Below are positions 1 through 8,207 of a stretch of 64,000 nucleotides of DNA, piece by piece. Source of the stretch: Mycobacterium sp. SMC-2 (lineage in GTDB: Bacteria > Actinomycetota > Actinomycetes > Mycobacteriales > Mycobacteriaceae). The stretch is from positions 5,828,001 through 5,892,000 of the forward strand of contig NZ_CP079863.1 of assembly GCF_025263485.1 (NCBI RefSeq), written 5' to 3'. A program made the translations under genes and the position numbers. The notes under the pieces were generated by a model. That model did no database searches. It had not been told where the DNA came from and saw only the letters and a list, made by a program, of their open reading frames with translations. The stretch's first letter is position 1. Every line of letters begins with the position of its first letter.

Positions 1-493
1 CGAACGCGTCGGTGGCCGGAATCTTTTCGGCCAGCAGGGCCATCCGGGCGGCGCGCGCCCGCCCGATCGCGGCGGGCAGTAACGCAGACGCCCCACCGTC
101 GGGCATCAGCCCGACCTTGGTGAAAGACAGTTGGAAGAAGGCCGAGCGCGCCGCTATCACCAAGTCGCAGGACAAGGCCAGCGAACACCCGAAACCTGCC
201 GCTGCGCCGCGCACCCCGGCCACCACCGGCTTCGGTAGCTGCGTGATCGCCTGGACCACCTCGTTTGCCGCGATCACCGCGCCCTCGGTGTCGACCCCGC
301 TCAGGTCGCCGCCGGCGCAGAACGCCTGGCCGGCACCGCTGAGCGCGACGACGCGCACCGCATCAGTGCTCGCCGTCGCGATCGCCCCGGCCAGCTCCCG
401 CAGCATCGACGTGTTCACCGCGTTGCGCTTGACCGGCCGGTCCAGCACGATGCGCAGGACCGAGGCGTCGGTGTGCGTAGTAACGCCGTTCAT
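1..493 (-). CDS. Enoyl-CoA hydratase/isomerase, 3' end cut by window edge
   Basis: The minus-strand frame opens with ATG at 493 and runs off the window, so only about 164 N-terminal residues are visible. The start reads MNGVTTHTDASVLRIVLDRP, typical of the crotonase fold. The oxyanion-hole segment AFCAGGDLSG and the later AAGFGCSLALSCDLVIA stretch follow, as in enoyl-CoA hydratases that hydrate 2-enoyl-CoA during beta-oxidation. It lies 37 bases downstream of the MaoC-like gene on the same strand, which suggests one operon. The second catalytic Glu region (FTKVGLMPDGGAS) is present, with the position of the usual P(E/D)xG motif read as PDGG. Substrate is not known. Confidence 0.85.
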   Translation of the reverse strand, partial: MNGVTTHTDASVLRIVLDRPVKRNAVNTSMLRELAGAIATASTDAVRVVALSGAGQAFCAGGDLSGVDTEGAVIAANEVVQAITQLPKPVVAGVRGAAAGFGCSLALSCDLVIAARSAFFQLSFTKVGLMPDGGASALLPAAIGRARAARMALLAEKIPATDAF

Positions 494-530
494 CGCTGCT
501 GTTCGGCCGAAGGTGGTCTCATGCCGGCGG

Positions 531-1811
531 TTACTCCCCGTGCAGTCGGCGCATCTCCTCACCGACCTTGCCCGACATCCGCGACACCACCTGCGCGCCG
601 CGGCGCCGCAGATCCTCGTCGGGCACCGGCAATACCACCGCACCAGTCTGTTTGGACGGCAACAGAACCTTCGCCGTCCCTTTGGTGGTGGCTTCGTCGC
701 GCTGACTGATTCCCTTCACCTCCAGTGACACCGCGGTACCCGGCTCGTCACCCTTGGCGGTGACCGTGCCCGTCATCCGGTGGGTGTCACCCATGTAGTT
801 GAAGCCGCGCAGCTGCAGATCCATTTCGGCCAGCCAGCCGTCATCACCGATCCAGTTGGTCAGCAAGTGGCTCACCCAGGCTGCCCGCATCTGCCCGTAG
901 TCGTAGGGCGCGGGGATTCCGAGGGCCTCTGCTCGGGAGGAATCCCAGTGCAGCCGCTGCACGACGTCTGGCACACCGTACTCATCGGGCTGATAAAACG
1001 CCGGCATCCGCTGGCGCAGCTGATGGGCGTACTTCAGGGGGCCGACGCCGTAACCGCCCCAGCCCCAACCCATGTGCATGCTGATGATGTCCACCACCGT
1101 CAGCGGTCCCTTCATCACCGGCGGCAGCTCGTCACCGACGGCCACGTCCTCCCACCACTGCGGCTCGGCCCCGCGGCGCACCTCGGCGTCATAGGCCTGT
1201 TCAACCTCGGCGAACTCCTCCTCGGTCCAGTGCTGCCGGGTGATGTGCAAGTACTTGCCGGACTTCTTCGAGCCCTGACGTTCGGCGTTGATGTAGGACT
1301 CGTCGCGGGTCGCCAGTGGGTTGCCGTCGATATCGACATAGAGGTACCGGAAGGTCTCTTTGACCGAACGCCCACCGGAGAACTCGCTCTCCTTGACCTG
1401 CACATCGAGTGTGTAATTCTCCGCCAGCACCGGCCTGCCGGCGTAAATCGGCTGATACCAAGTCCATTTCACGCCGGCGTAGTACTTGCCGGTGCCGCGG
1501 AACAAGCCGCGGAACAGTTTCTTGCGCTCGGGATCGGTGAACCTGGGTGTCTGGTCCAAGCCCGTGCTGATCGGGAACGTCGGTGGGGCTATCTGTCCGT
1601 GCCAGCGTGTCGTTGTCCCATAGCCGGGGTCGTGGAACAACGGGTTGTCATCGCCGCAGCCGAACGCGAAATGGCTGATGGCATCGGCACTCGGCAGCCG
1701 ATTCCAGGCTTCGTCGCGCTGGTTGACCGGGATGCCGATCTGGGCCTTGGCCCGTGCAATGTCTTCGTCGGTGATGCGGCCCTCGACAGCGGCTGCTTCT
1801 GCGGTTGTCAT
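531..1811 (-). CDS. MaoC-family double hot-dog dehydratase/hydratase
   Basis: The 426-residue protein has an N-terminal FAS1-type dehydratase-like hot-dog half (about residues 15-190, with FAFGCGDDNPLFHD and GQIAPPTFP) and a C-terminal MaoC-like half (about 215-400, with PYDYGQMRAAWVSHLLTNW). Proteins of this build hydrate enoyl-CoA thioesters in fatty-acid or steroid side-chain degradation. The ATG at 1811 gives a normal N terminus. The gene is followed by the enoyl-CoA hydratase gene on the same strand. Its upstream region has been interrupted by the IS110-family element, which separates it from the SDR gene that was probably its operon neighbour. Confidence 0.8.
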   Translation of the reverse strand: MTTAEAAAVEGRITDEDIARAKAQIGIPVNQRDEAWNRLPSADAISHFAFGCGDDNPLFHDPGYGTTTRWHGQIAPPTFPISTGLDQTPRFTDPERKKLFRGLFRGTGKYYAGVKWTWYQPIYAGRPVLAENYTLDVQVKESEFSGGRSVKETFRYLYVDIDGNPLATRDESYINAERQGSKKSGKYLHITRQHWTEEEFAEVEQAYDAEVRRGAEPQWWEDVAVGDELPPVMKGPLTVVDIISMHMGWGWGGYGVGPLKYAHQLRQRMPAFYQPDEYGVPDVVQRLHWDSSRAEALGIPAPYDYGQMRAAWVSHLLTNWIGDDGWLAEMDLQLRGFNYMGDTHRMTGTVTAKGDEPGTAVSLEVKGISQRDEATTKGTAKVLLPSKQTGAVVLPVPDEDLRRRGAQVVSRMSGKVGEEMRRLHGE

Positions 1812-3276
1812 CGTTTTCCTTACCTTTCTTGGAGGGTGGTTGTTGCCCTCGGCCGTAGGCTTTCAACTGCCCAGGGACGTCGGGTATGGCTTTCATGGTT
1901 TTGCTGTCTTCGATGGCCGAAGGAGATTGGCCGCCCGGGGTCCCGCGACGACTCGACCGCTAATTGAGAGATGCGATGTGATCGCTGTGTAAGGACACGC
2001 CGGCGTGGTCGTCTGCTGGGTTGATAGAAACCGAGACGGGAACGGAGGTGGTTGTGGCACAACCTGTGTGGGCTGGTGTGGACGCCGGGAAAGCGGACCA
2101 TTACGGCGTGGTCATCGACGCTGAGGGCAAGTCGTTGCTGTCGCGGCGCGTCGCTAATGACGAGGCCGCGCTGCTGGAGTTGATCGACATGGTCGCGGCG
2201 CTGGCTGATGGCGGAGAAGTCACTTGGGCGATTGACCTCAACGCCGGCGGCGCTGCATTGCTGATCACGCTGCTGATCGCTGCCCAGCAGCGGCTGCTCT
2301 ACATTCCCGGCCGCACTGTTCACCACGCCTCGGGTGGCTACCGCGGCGACGGCAAGACCGACGCCAAAGACGCTGCGGTGATTGCCGATCAGGCCCGGAT
2401 GCGCCGCGACCTGCAACCGTTGCGCCCCGGCGACGACATCGCCGTCGAACTGCGCATCCTGACCAGTCGGCGCGCCGATCTGGTGGCCGATCGCACCCGC
2501 GCGATCAATCGGCTGCGCGCCCAGCTGCTGGAATACTTCCCGGCCCTGGAACGTGGCTTTGACTACAGCAAAAGCAAGGCCGCGCTGATCCTGCTCACCG
2601 GCTATCAAACCCCCGACGGGCTGCGCCGGGCCGGTGCCGCCCGGGTGGCAGCCTTTTTGCATAAACGCAAGGCCCGCAACGCCGATGCGGTCGCAACCGC
2701 CGCCATCGAGGCAGCCAACGCCCAACACACCATCGTGCCCGGACAACAGCTTGCCGCGGGCGTGGTCGCCCGCTTGGCTAAGGAGGTGATGGCCCTCGAC
2801 ACCGAAATCGGCGACACCGACGCGATGATCGAGGACCGATTTCGCCGCCACCGCCACGCCGAAATCATCCTGAGCATGCCCGGCTTCGGCGTCATCCTCG
2901 GCGCCGAGTTCCTCGCCGCCACCGGCGGCGACATGAGCGCCTTCCCCTCCGTCGACCGCCTCGCCGGCGTCTCGGGTCTGGCCCCAGTACCGCGAGATTC
3001 GGGCCGCATCAGCGGCAACCTCAAACGCCCCCGCCGCTACGACCGGCGCCTGCTGCGCGCCTGCTACCTGTCCGCTCTGGTCAGCATCCGCACCGATCCC
3101 GCCTCGCGCACCTACTACGACCGCAAACGCGCCGAAGGGAAACGCCACACCCAAGCCGTCTTGGCCCTGGCCCGTCGCCGACTCAACGTCCTGTGGGCCA
3201 TGCTGCGCGACCACGCCGTCTACCAACCCGCAACCACTACTGCGGCGGCTTGACAACGTCATTGAGAATCTCCTTT
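1812..3276 (+). mobile_element. IS110-family insertion sequence (ends not resolved)
   Basis: An intact DEDD transposase (2054-3253) occupies the gap between two minus-strand catabolic genes (start at 1811, stop at 3277). IS110 elements lack terminal inverted repeats and target duplications, so the exact ends cannot be read from one copy. Only about 23 bases separate the transposase stop from the next gene. The long non-coding end is therefore upstream of the transposase, roughly 1812-2053. In the IS110 group this upstream end encodes the bridge RNA that pairs with donor and target; the corresponding RNA here is inferred from the layout only. Confidence 0.75.
2054..3253 (+). CDS. IS110-family transposase (DEDD recombinase)
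   Basis: I chose GTG at 2054 (VAQPVWAGVDAGKADHYG); an upstream ATG at 2021 is in frame. The N-terminal RuvC-like DEDD domain begins with the first acidic residue in GVDAGKADH and has further acids in AIDLNAGG and DGKTDAKDAAVIAD. The C-terminal Tnp domain contains LAGVSGLAPVPRDSGR, which carries the serine nucleophile region of the family. Length (about 399 residues) is normal and no frameshift is seen, so the element may be active. It is convergent with the SDR gene downstream and divergent from the MaoC-like gene upstream. Confidence 0.92.
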   Translation: MAQPVWAGVDAGKADHYGVVIDAEGKSLLSRRVANDEAALLELIDMVAALADGGEVTWAIDLNAGGAALLITLLIAAQQRLLYIPGRTVHHASGGYRGDGKTDAKDAAVIADQARMRRDLQPLRPGDDIAVELRILTSRRADLVADRTRAINRLRAQLLEYFPALERGFDYSKSKAALILLTGYQTPDGLRRAGAARVAAFLHKRKARNADAVATAAIEAANAQHTIVPGQQLAAGVVARLAKEVMALDTEIGDTDAMIEDRFRRHRHAEIILSMPGFGVILGAEFLAATGGDMSAFPSVDRLAGVSGLAPVPRDSGRISGNLKRPRRYDRRLLRACYLSALVSIRTDPASRTYYDRKRAEGKRHTQAVLALARRRLNVLWAMLRDHAVYQPATTTAAA

Positions 3277-4128
3277 TCAGAACTTCAGCATTGCTCCGGC
3301 GTCTACCTTGAACTGACTGCCGGTGACGTAGCGCGATTCATCGGAGGCCAGGAAGCACACGACCTGCGAGATGTCCTCGGGCTCGACGTAGGGCACCGGC
3401 ATGGCTTGCATGGCCGGAAATGCCAGCAGTGCGTCGTTGCGGGTGGGTTGCTCGAGGTCGGGCCGGAACTGCTTGTACATCGGGTCGTTGTTGAGCATTC
3501 CGGTATTGCAGTTGGTGGGGTGAATGACGTTGGCCCGAATCGACATTGGCGCCAGCTGGGCGGCCAGCTGGCGGGTGTAGGAATCCACGAGCTGTTTGGC
3601 GAAGCTGTAACCGGCGCCGCCCGGTCCGAGCGGACCTGCGGCGGCGGGCTGGCTGGCAGCGACGAGGCCGGCGATCGAGCCTGTGGTGATGATCGACGCA
3701 CCGGACTTCAGGTAGGGCAGCGCCGCATGCACGGTGTTGACAACACCGACGAAGTCGACGTCGAACGCGTCGGCGAAGGCACCGATGGGCAGGTCGCTGC
3801 CGAGCGGGCAGATGCCGGCGTTGGCCACGACGACGTCGAGCGTGCCGCCGAGTTCGGCGACGGCGTTGGCCAGTTCCCGGGTCAGTGCCGCGCGGTCGCG
3901 GACGTCGACCTCGGCGGTGACGGCCCGCCGGCCGGTCTTCTCGACTTCCAGGCCCGCCTCGGTGAGGTCGTGTGGTGTGGCCAACGAATATTTGTTGGTG
4001 TCGATGTCGTGGCAGATGTCGAAAAGAATGATGTCGGCACCCTCTTCGGCGAGTTTGACTGCGTGGCTGCGTCCCTGGCCGCGCGCGGCGCCGGTGATCA
4101 GAACGACTTTGTCGCGTACTCTTCCCAT
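3277..4128 (-). CDS. Mycofactocin-type short-chain dehydrogenase (SDR)
   Basis: The 283-residue protein has the Rossmann glycine motif GAARGQGRSHAV near the N terminus, the NAG motif (VANAGICPLG) and a catalytic Ser...YSFAK segment. The insert after the glycine motif (FDICHDIDTNKYSLATP) is characteristic of mycofactocin-coupled, carveol-dehydrogenase-like SDRs, which hold NAD tightly and pass electrons to mycofactocin. It probably oxidises a hydroxyl on a terpenoid, steroid or acyl-CoA intermediate; the substrate is inferred only from context. It lies 3 bases after the stop of a small remnant ORF and downstream of the acyl-CoA synthetase gene on the same strand. Confidence 0.85.
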   Translation of the reverse strand: MGRVRDKVVLITGAARGQGRSHAVKLAEEGADIILFDICHDIDTNKYSLATPHDLTEAGLEVEKTGRRAVTAEVDVRDRAALTRELANAVAELGGTLDVVVANAGICPLGSDLPIGAFADAFDVDFVGVVNTVHAALPYLKSGASIITTGSIAGLVAASQPAAAGPLGPGGAGYSFAKQLVDSYTRQLAAQLAPMSIRANVIHPTNCNTGMLNNDPMYKQFRPDLEQPTRNDALLAFPAMQAMPVPYVEPEDISQVVCFLASDESRYVTGSQFKVDAGAMLKF

Positions 4129-4131
4129 TTG

Positions 4132-4302
4132 TCAGGGTGCCTTCCAGATCGATTGCCGCTTCTCGGCGAACACCGTCAGCCCGTCCCTTGCGGTGCTCAT
4201 CACGACATCTCCATGATCGTCGCACCGACTCGGTCGTGGGCACCCATACCCGACGGAGCCGCGAATACCGTTGTCGCGCCAGATGATGACTGTGTGTGGC
4301 AT
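4132..4302 (-). pseudogene. Small ORF ending in an enoyl-CoA hydratase C-terminal remnant
   Basis: An ATG at 4302 with a good upstream GGAG opens a 56-codon frame. Its last ~20 residues (RDGLTVFAEKRQSIWKAP) match the usual C-terminal tail of enoyl-CoA hydratases, while the first part (MPHTVIIWRDNGIRG) does not resemble that family. The simplest reading is that a hydratase gene once lay between the acyl-CoA synthetase and the SDR gene and was removed by a deletion that left its tail. It may still be translated as a short peptide. The call rests on tail composition and position. Confidence 0.4.
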
Positions 4303-4350
4303 AGGTTTTCTCCGTGGGGCTGGATTCAACAGGACCGTTAACGACCGGGT

Positions 4351-5865
4351 TCAGGTGGCCGCGGTCGGCCTCGACGATCGCAGGTCGTCGAGCATCTCGG
4401 TGAGCCTGCGCCGATCGACCTTCAATGCGGCGCCGCGCGGCAACTCGCCGACGACGAAGATCTGGGCAGGCACTTCATACGGCGTCAGGATCGACCGGCA
4501 GTGCGCCCGCAACTCCTCGGGGGTCACCGAGGCGCCGGCGCGCAGTTCCACGGCGGCGAGCGGGATTTGACCCAGCCGAGGGTCGGGCAGCCCGGCCACC
4601 GCGGCGTCCTGCACAGCCTCGTGACGTCGCAGCGCCTGCACCACCGTCGCCGGCGCGATCTTGAACCCCCCCCGCAAGACCACGTCGTCGGCACGGCCGT
4701 CGATGTACAAGAACCCTTCGTCATCGAGGTGCGCCAGATCGCTGGTGGTGACCCAGCGCTCACCGGATCCGCTGACCTGTGGCGAGGCGACCTGCAATCG
4801 GCCGGTTCGCCCGGGCACCAGCACTGCGCCGTCGTCGTCGATCACCTGCAGACGTACCCCGGGGAACGCCCGCCCGACACTGCCCTTCTTGTCGATCCAG
4901 CGGGCGTGGAAATCCTTCAGGGTCCATCCCGCGACGGCGCCGGAGAACTCGGTGGCGCCGTAGACGATCAGGATCGGGATGCCGTATCGCTGCCAGAAAG
5001 CGTCCACCAGTGCCGGATCGACGGGGCTGGTGCCGGCGTTGATCGCGCGGACGCTGGCCAGATCCTCGCGGGGGATGTCCGCGTCCAGGACCGCTCGGAT
5101 CGCCGGTGGCGGCAATCCGACCAGCGCGGGCCGGTGTTCTTTGACCGCGGCGTGCCAGCCCGCGACGGTGAAGCGTTCCAGCAACGCGAATCGGCGCGCC
5201 GAGACCAGCGATTGCAGCAGCCCCCACAGGCCGCCGATGTGGACGATGGGCAGGGTCACCAGGGCGACAGCGCCCGTCAGTGGTGCCTTGTCGCGGACTT
5301 CGGGACGCTCGTTGTGCTGTAGCGCCGCAGCCAGGGACGCCTCGAGTTGGACGCGAGTGAGCGGGACGCGCTTGGGTGGCCCGGTGGTGCCGCTGGTCAG
5401 CATCTCGATCGCGACGTCGGGATCGCCGGGCACCGGCTGGCGGCTGGCCTGCGCGCGCGGTGTTACCGCGTCGCCCTCCACAGACCACCCTGCCACACCC
5501 AGATCGGTGACCACTTTGCTGAATTCAGCGTTGGACCAGAGGTTTTCGGGGGCCAGAACATAACCGACGCCGGTCGCGGCCAAATCGGCGCTGAGCCGTC
5601 CGGGGGGCTGCAGCGGGCTGAGGGTGACCAGTGTGCGGGAGGCGCGCAGAATCGCCAGCAGCGCCGCGACCGACTCGACGCGGTTGCCGAACACGACCGC
5701 GACCCGGCCGCCGGGACCGCAGCCGGCGGCGGAGAGCTCGCGGTCGATGCGTTCGGTCAGTGACCTGACGTGTCCCCAGGACGCCCAGCGCCCGTCGCAC
5801 TGCACCATCGCGGCGGCATCGTCGGCAGTCCACAGCCGTGCCAGCGCTTCGGGGAGGCTCGTCAT
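4351..5865 (-). CDS. Acyl-CoA synthetase (AMP-forming, FadD-like)
   Basis: This is a member of the ANL superfamily that activates a carboxylic acid to acyl-CoA through an acyl-AMP. The P-loop-like motif LTSGTTGPPKRVPLT, the YGATEFSG motif and the hinge/C-terminal segment DVVLRGGFKI are all present. The terminal lysine region (PRGAALKVDRRRL) is also present. I prefer ATG at 5865 (MTSLPEALARL) over the upstream in-frame ATG at 5922, because the extra 19 residues are not family-like and would reach into the divergent promoter. It heads the minus-strand run with the SDR, MaoC-like and enoyl-CoA hydratase genes. Confidence 0.88.
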   Translation of the reverse strand: MTSLPEALARLWTADDAAAMVQCDGRWASWGHVRSLTERIDRELSAAGCGPGGRVAVVFGNRVESVAALLAILRASRTLVTLSPLQPPGRLSADLAATGVGYVLAPENLWSNAEFSKVVTDLGVAGWSVEGDAVTPRAQASRQPVPGDPDVAIEMLTSGTTGPPKRVPLTRVQLEASLAAALQHNERPEVRDKAPLTGAVALVTLPIVHIGGLWGLLQSLVSARRFALLERFTVAGWHAAVKEHRPALVGLPPPAIRAVLDADIPREDLASVRAINAGTSPVDPALVDAFWQRYGIPILIVYGATEFSGAVAGWTLKDFHARWIDKKGSVGRAFPGVRLQVIDDDGAVLVPGRTGRLQVASPQVSGSGERWVTTSDLAHLDDEGFLYIDGRADDVVLRGGFKIAPATVVQALRRHEAVQDAAVAGLPDPRLGQIPLAAVELRAGASVTPEELRAHCRSILTPYEVPAQIFVVGELPRGAALKVDRRRLTEMLDDLRSSRPTAAT

Positions 5866-5910
5866 CGTCTGCGTCCTTGCTCGGTTCGGTGCGACGTCCG
5901 GTTCCCCGAA

Positions 5911-5945
5911 CATAAACGACATGGTTTACTAGGTCAACCTACTGG
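5911..5945. promoter_or_regulatory. Divergent promoter with GntR-type operator candidate
   Basis: The short gap between the divergent acyl-CoA synthetase and acyl-CoA dehydrogenase genes holds ACATGGTTTACT (5919-5930), followed by the near-palindrome TAGGTCAACCTA. The same 12-mer occurs at 17389-17400 just before the second fadR-like gene. A shared 12-mer at two promoters of the same catabolic block suggests a binding site for one of the local FadR-type regulators. The assignment is inference. Confidence 0.5.
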
Positions 5946-5956
5946 GAAGGACCGGC

Positions 5957-6958
5957 ATGGACTTCGGGCTCTCCAGTGAGCAACAGCAGCTCGCCGAAGC
6001 CGAACGGACTTGGCTCACACGCAATGATCCGATCCCACGGGCGCGCGCGATACTCGATAGCTCCCCGGTCACCGTCGACCCGAAAGCGATATCCCACGCC
6101 GCCGGGGCCGGGTTGTTGGCGCTGTTGACGCCCGAGGTGAACGGCTGTCACGTGGATCTGGCGGTCCTGGCCGAGGCCCACGGCTACGCGGTGAGCTCGC
6201 TGCCGATCGCCGATCTGGCGATCGCGGCCTGGCTACTCGGGGTGTCCGGTGCGCCGCAGGCGCAGGCGGCAGCCGAGGGCGAGGCGCTGTTCGGCCTAAC
6301 CCGCGCGCCGGCGACAGTGACCGGCCCGAGCAGTCCAGTCCCCATGGCGGCCGATATGACGGGAGTCGTGGTCGTCGGCGAGACGGACGAGGGTGACTAC
6401 CTGTCCGTCATGACCCACCCGCGGCTGGATCCGATGTCGACGCTGGATCTGAGCCGGTCGTGGGCGCGTGTGGCCATCGACCCGGGCGAAACCGGGCGGC
6501 TAGCGCTACCGTCTGGCACGGCCGGATTCGTCCGGGACGCGCTGGCGGTTCACCGCGGTATGGATGCGCTCGGGGCAGCCTCACGACTGTTGGAGATGAC
6601 CGTTGTCTACGCCGTTCAGCGCCAGCAGTTCGGCGTGCCGATCGGTTCATTCCAGGCTGTCAAACACCATTGCGCGAATATGGCGCTCGCTGTGGAGGCT
6701 GGCCGGTCGACGTTGTGGGCGGGCGCGCTGGCGCTCGACACCACCGCACCCGCGGCGCAGCGATCGCGCGCCGCGTCCTCGGCTGCGGCCTACGCCAAAG
6801 CCGCGGCGGCCGAGGTTGCCGGGACCGCGCTGCAGGTGCACGGCGGTATCGGCTTCACCTGGGAGCACGATCTGCACCTGTTGCTGCGGCGGATCAAGGT
6901 CGACGAGGCGATGGACGGCACCGTGGCCGAGCACCGCGCTGCGCTGGTCGCCGTCTAG
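5957..6958 (+). CDS. Acyl-CoA dehydrogenase, short form (FadE-like)
   Basis: At 333 residues it is shorter than a canonical acyl-CoA dehydrogenase. It opens with MDFGLSSEQQQLAEAERTWL and keeps the C-terminal helical domain with QRQQFGVPIGSFQAVKHHCA and the signature LQVHGGIGFTWEHDLHLLLRR. Short members like this usually form alpha2beta2 heterotetramers with a second FadE, as in cholesterol side-chain oxidation (for example FadE28-FadE29). The convergent FadE gene just downstream (6998-8179) or the fused one could be the partner. A family Glu in the usual catalytic place is not obvious in this subunit, which also fits a heteromeric enzyme. Confidence 0.85.
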   Translation: MDFGLSSEQQQLAEAERTWLTRNDPIPRARAILDSSPVTVDPKAISHAAGAGLLALLTPEVNGCHVDLAVLAEAHGYAVSSLPIADLAIAAWLLGVSGAPQAQAAAEGEALFGLTRAPATVTGPSSPVPMAADMTGVVVVGETDEGDYLSVMTHPRLDPMSTLDLSRSWARVAIDPGETGRLALPSGTAGFVRDALAVHRGMDALGAASRLLEMTVVYAVQRQQFGVPIGSFQAVKHHCANMALAVEAGRSTLWAGALALDTTAPAAQRSRAASSAAAYAKAAAAEVAGTALQVHGGIGFTWEHDLHLLLRRIKVDEAMDGTVAEHRAALVAV

Positions 6959-6977
6959 GCCCCGTGGCGGAGGGGCC
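6958..6977. terminator. Hairpin between convergent fadE genes
   Basis: GGCCCC (6958-6963) pairs perfectly with GGGGCC (6972-6977) across an 8-base loop, immediately after the stop of the plus-strand fadE gene and before the end of the minus-strand one. There is no T run, which is common for mycobacterial intrinsic terminators. Confidence 0.4.
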
Positions 6978-6997
6978 CTCGCCCGGCGAGCAACCGG

Positions 6998-8179
6998 TCA
7001 GCGTGGCAGGCCGAGCCCGCGCTCGGCGATGAGATTCCGCATGATTTCGCTGCTGCCACCGGCGATGGTGAAGGCACGAGCATAGAGCCACTCGTCTTGC
7101 CAGCGTCCGCCATCGAGCGCCTGGGGGTCACCGCCCACCAGAACACCGTTCTCCCCCGCCAGGTCGACGGCGAAGGTCGCAATGGCCAAGTTCAGTTCAC
7201 TGAACATCAGTTTGGCCATCGCGGCGTCGTGCCGGCGCTCGGTGCCGCGCGTCCATCGGGTGATGTTGGCGTAGGTCAATGCCGAGAGGGCGTTCACTTG
7301 CGCGGTGAACATCCCGATCTGGTCACGGACCCGGTCGCTGTCGAGGGCGGGGCGACCGTCGATCGTGACCCGGCGGGCCAGATCGGTCAGCGCTTCCACC
7401 GCCAGTCGCAACTTGACGACGATGGCGCCGACATTGCTGCGTTCATGGGCCAGTGTGGAATTGGCGATCGCCCATCCCTGGCCGGGCTTGCCGATCATGT
7501 TGGCCGCGGGGATCTCGACGTCGTCGAGGAACACTTCGTTGAAGTCCGACGTCCCGGTGATCTCGCGTAGCGGACGCACTGTGAGACCGGGTGTGGACAT
7601 GTCGCAGATGAATGCGCTGATGCCTTGGTGCTTGGGCGCCTCAACGTCGGTGCGGGCCAGCAGGTAACCGTACTGCGCCCAGTGCCCGTCGGTCGTCCAC
7701 ACCTTCTGGCCGTTGACCCGGTAGACGTCGCCGTCTGGTACCGCCTTGGTGCGCAACGCGGCCAGGTCGCTGCCGGCGCCGGGCTCTGAGAACAGCTGGC
7801 ACCATTTCTGCTGGCCCGCGCGGATCGCCGGCAGGTGCCTGCTGCGCTGCTCTTCTGTGCCGTAGGCGATGAGCGCCTGGGCGGCCAGCACGTTGCCGCT
7901 GGGCAGGCCGGGCGCCTGTGCCCGCGCCAGCTCCTCGCCGACGACCACCGCGTGTTCAGCCGTCCAGCCGTCGCGGCCACCGTATTCGGCCGGCCAGTCC
8001 GCGCCGGCGTAGCCGGCCTGGTAGAGCCGTGCGGCCCATTGATTGAGGAGTTCATTTTCGTGGGCGTCCTCGGCGCTGCGGACACCCGCGCGCGGCGGGA
8101 TCGCCGGTGCATGCGTGGCGATGAACTGCCGTACCTCGGCGCGGAAGGCCTGCAGTTCCGGACCCGTCCCGTACTCCAT
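6998..8179 (-). CDS. Acyl-CoA dehydrogenase (FadE-like)
   Basis: The protein is about 393 residues from ATG at 8179 (MEYGTGPELQAFRAEV). An in-frame start at 8272 would run into the upstream fused fadE gene, so I reject it. It shows the FAD/substrate signature LFSEPGAGSDLAALRTKA, VNGQKVWTTDGHWAQYG, and the C-terminal TIAGGSSEIMRNLIAERGLGLPR. It sits 28 bases after the fused FadE gene on the same strand, so the two are likely cotranscribed and may work in sequence or as a complex with the short FadE. Confidence 0.88.
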   Translation of the reverse strand: MEYGTGPELQAFRAEVRQFIATHAPAIPPRAGVRSAEDAHENELLNQWAARLYQAGYAGADWPAEYGGRDGWTAEHAVVVGEELARAQAPGLPSGNVLAAQALIAYGTEEQRSRHLPAIRAGQQKWCQLFSEPGAGSDLAALRTKAVPDGDVYRVNGQKVWTTDGHWAQYGYLLARTDVEAPKHQGISAFICDMSTPGLTVRPLREITGTSDFNEVFLDDVEIPAANMIGKPGQGWAIANSTLAHERSNVGAIVVKLRLAVEALTDLARRVTIDGRPALDSDRVRDQIGMFTAQVNALSALTYANITRWTRGTERRHDAAMAKLMFSELNLAIATFAVDLAGENGVLVGGDPQALDGGRWQDEWLYARAFTIAGGSSEIMRNLIAERGLGLPR

Positions 8180-8207
8180 CGGTCTAGTGCCCTCCGTCAG
8201 CGAATCG

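Noticed and set aside
1820..3262. 480-codon minus-strand open frame opposite the transposase gene
   Set aside because: It is the antisense shadow of the IS110 transposase; the plus-strand product has clear family motifs.
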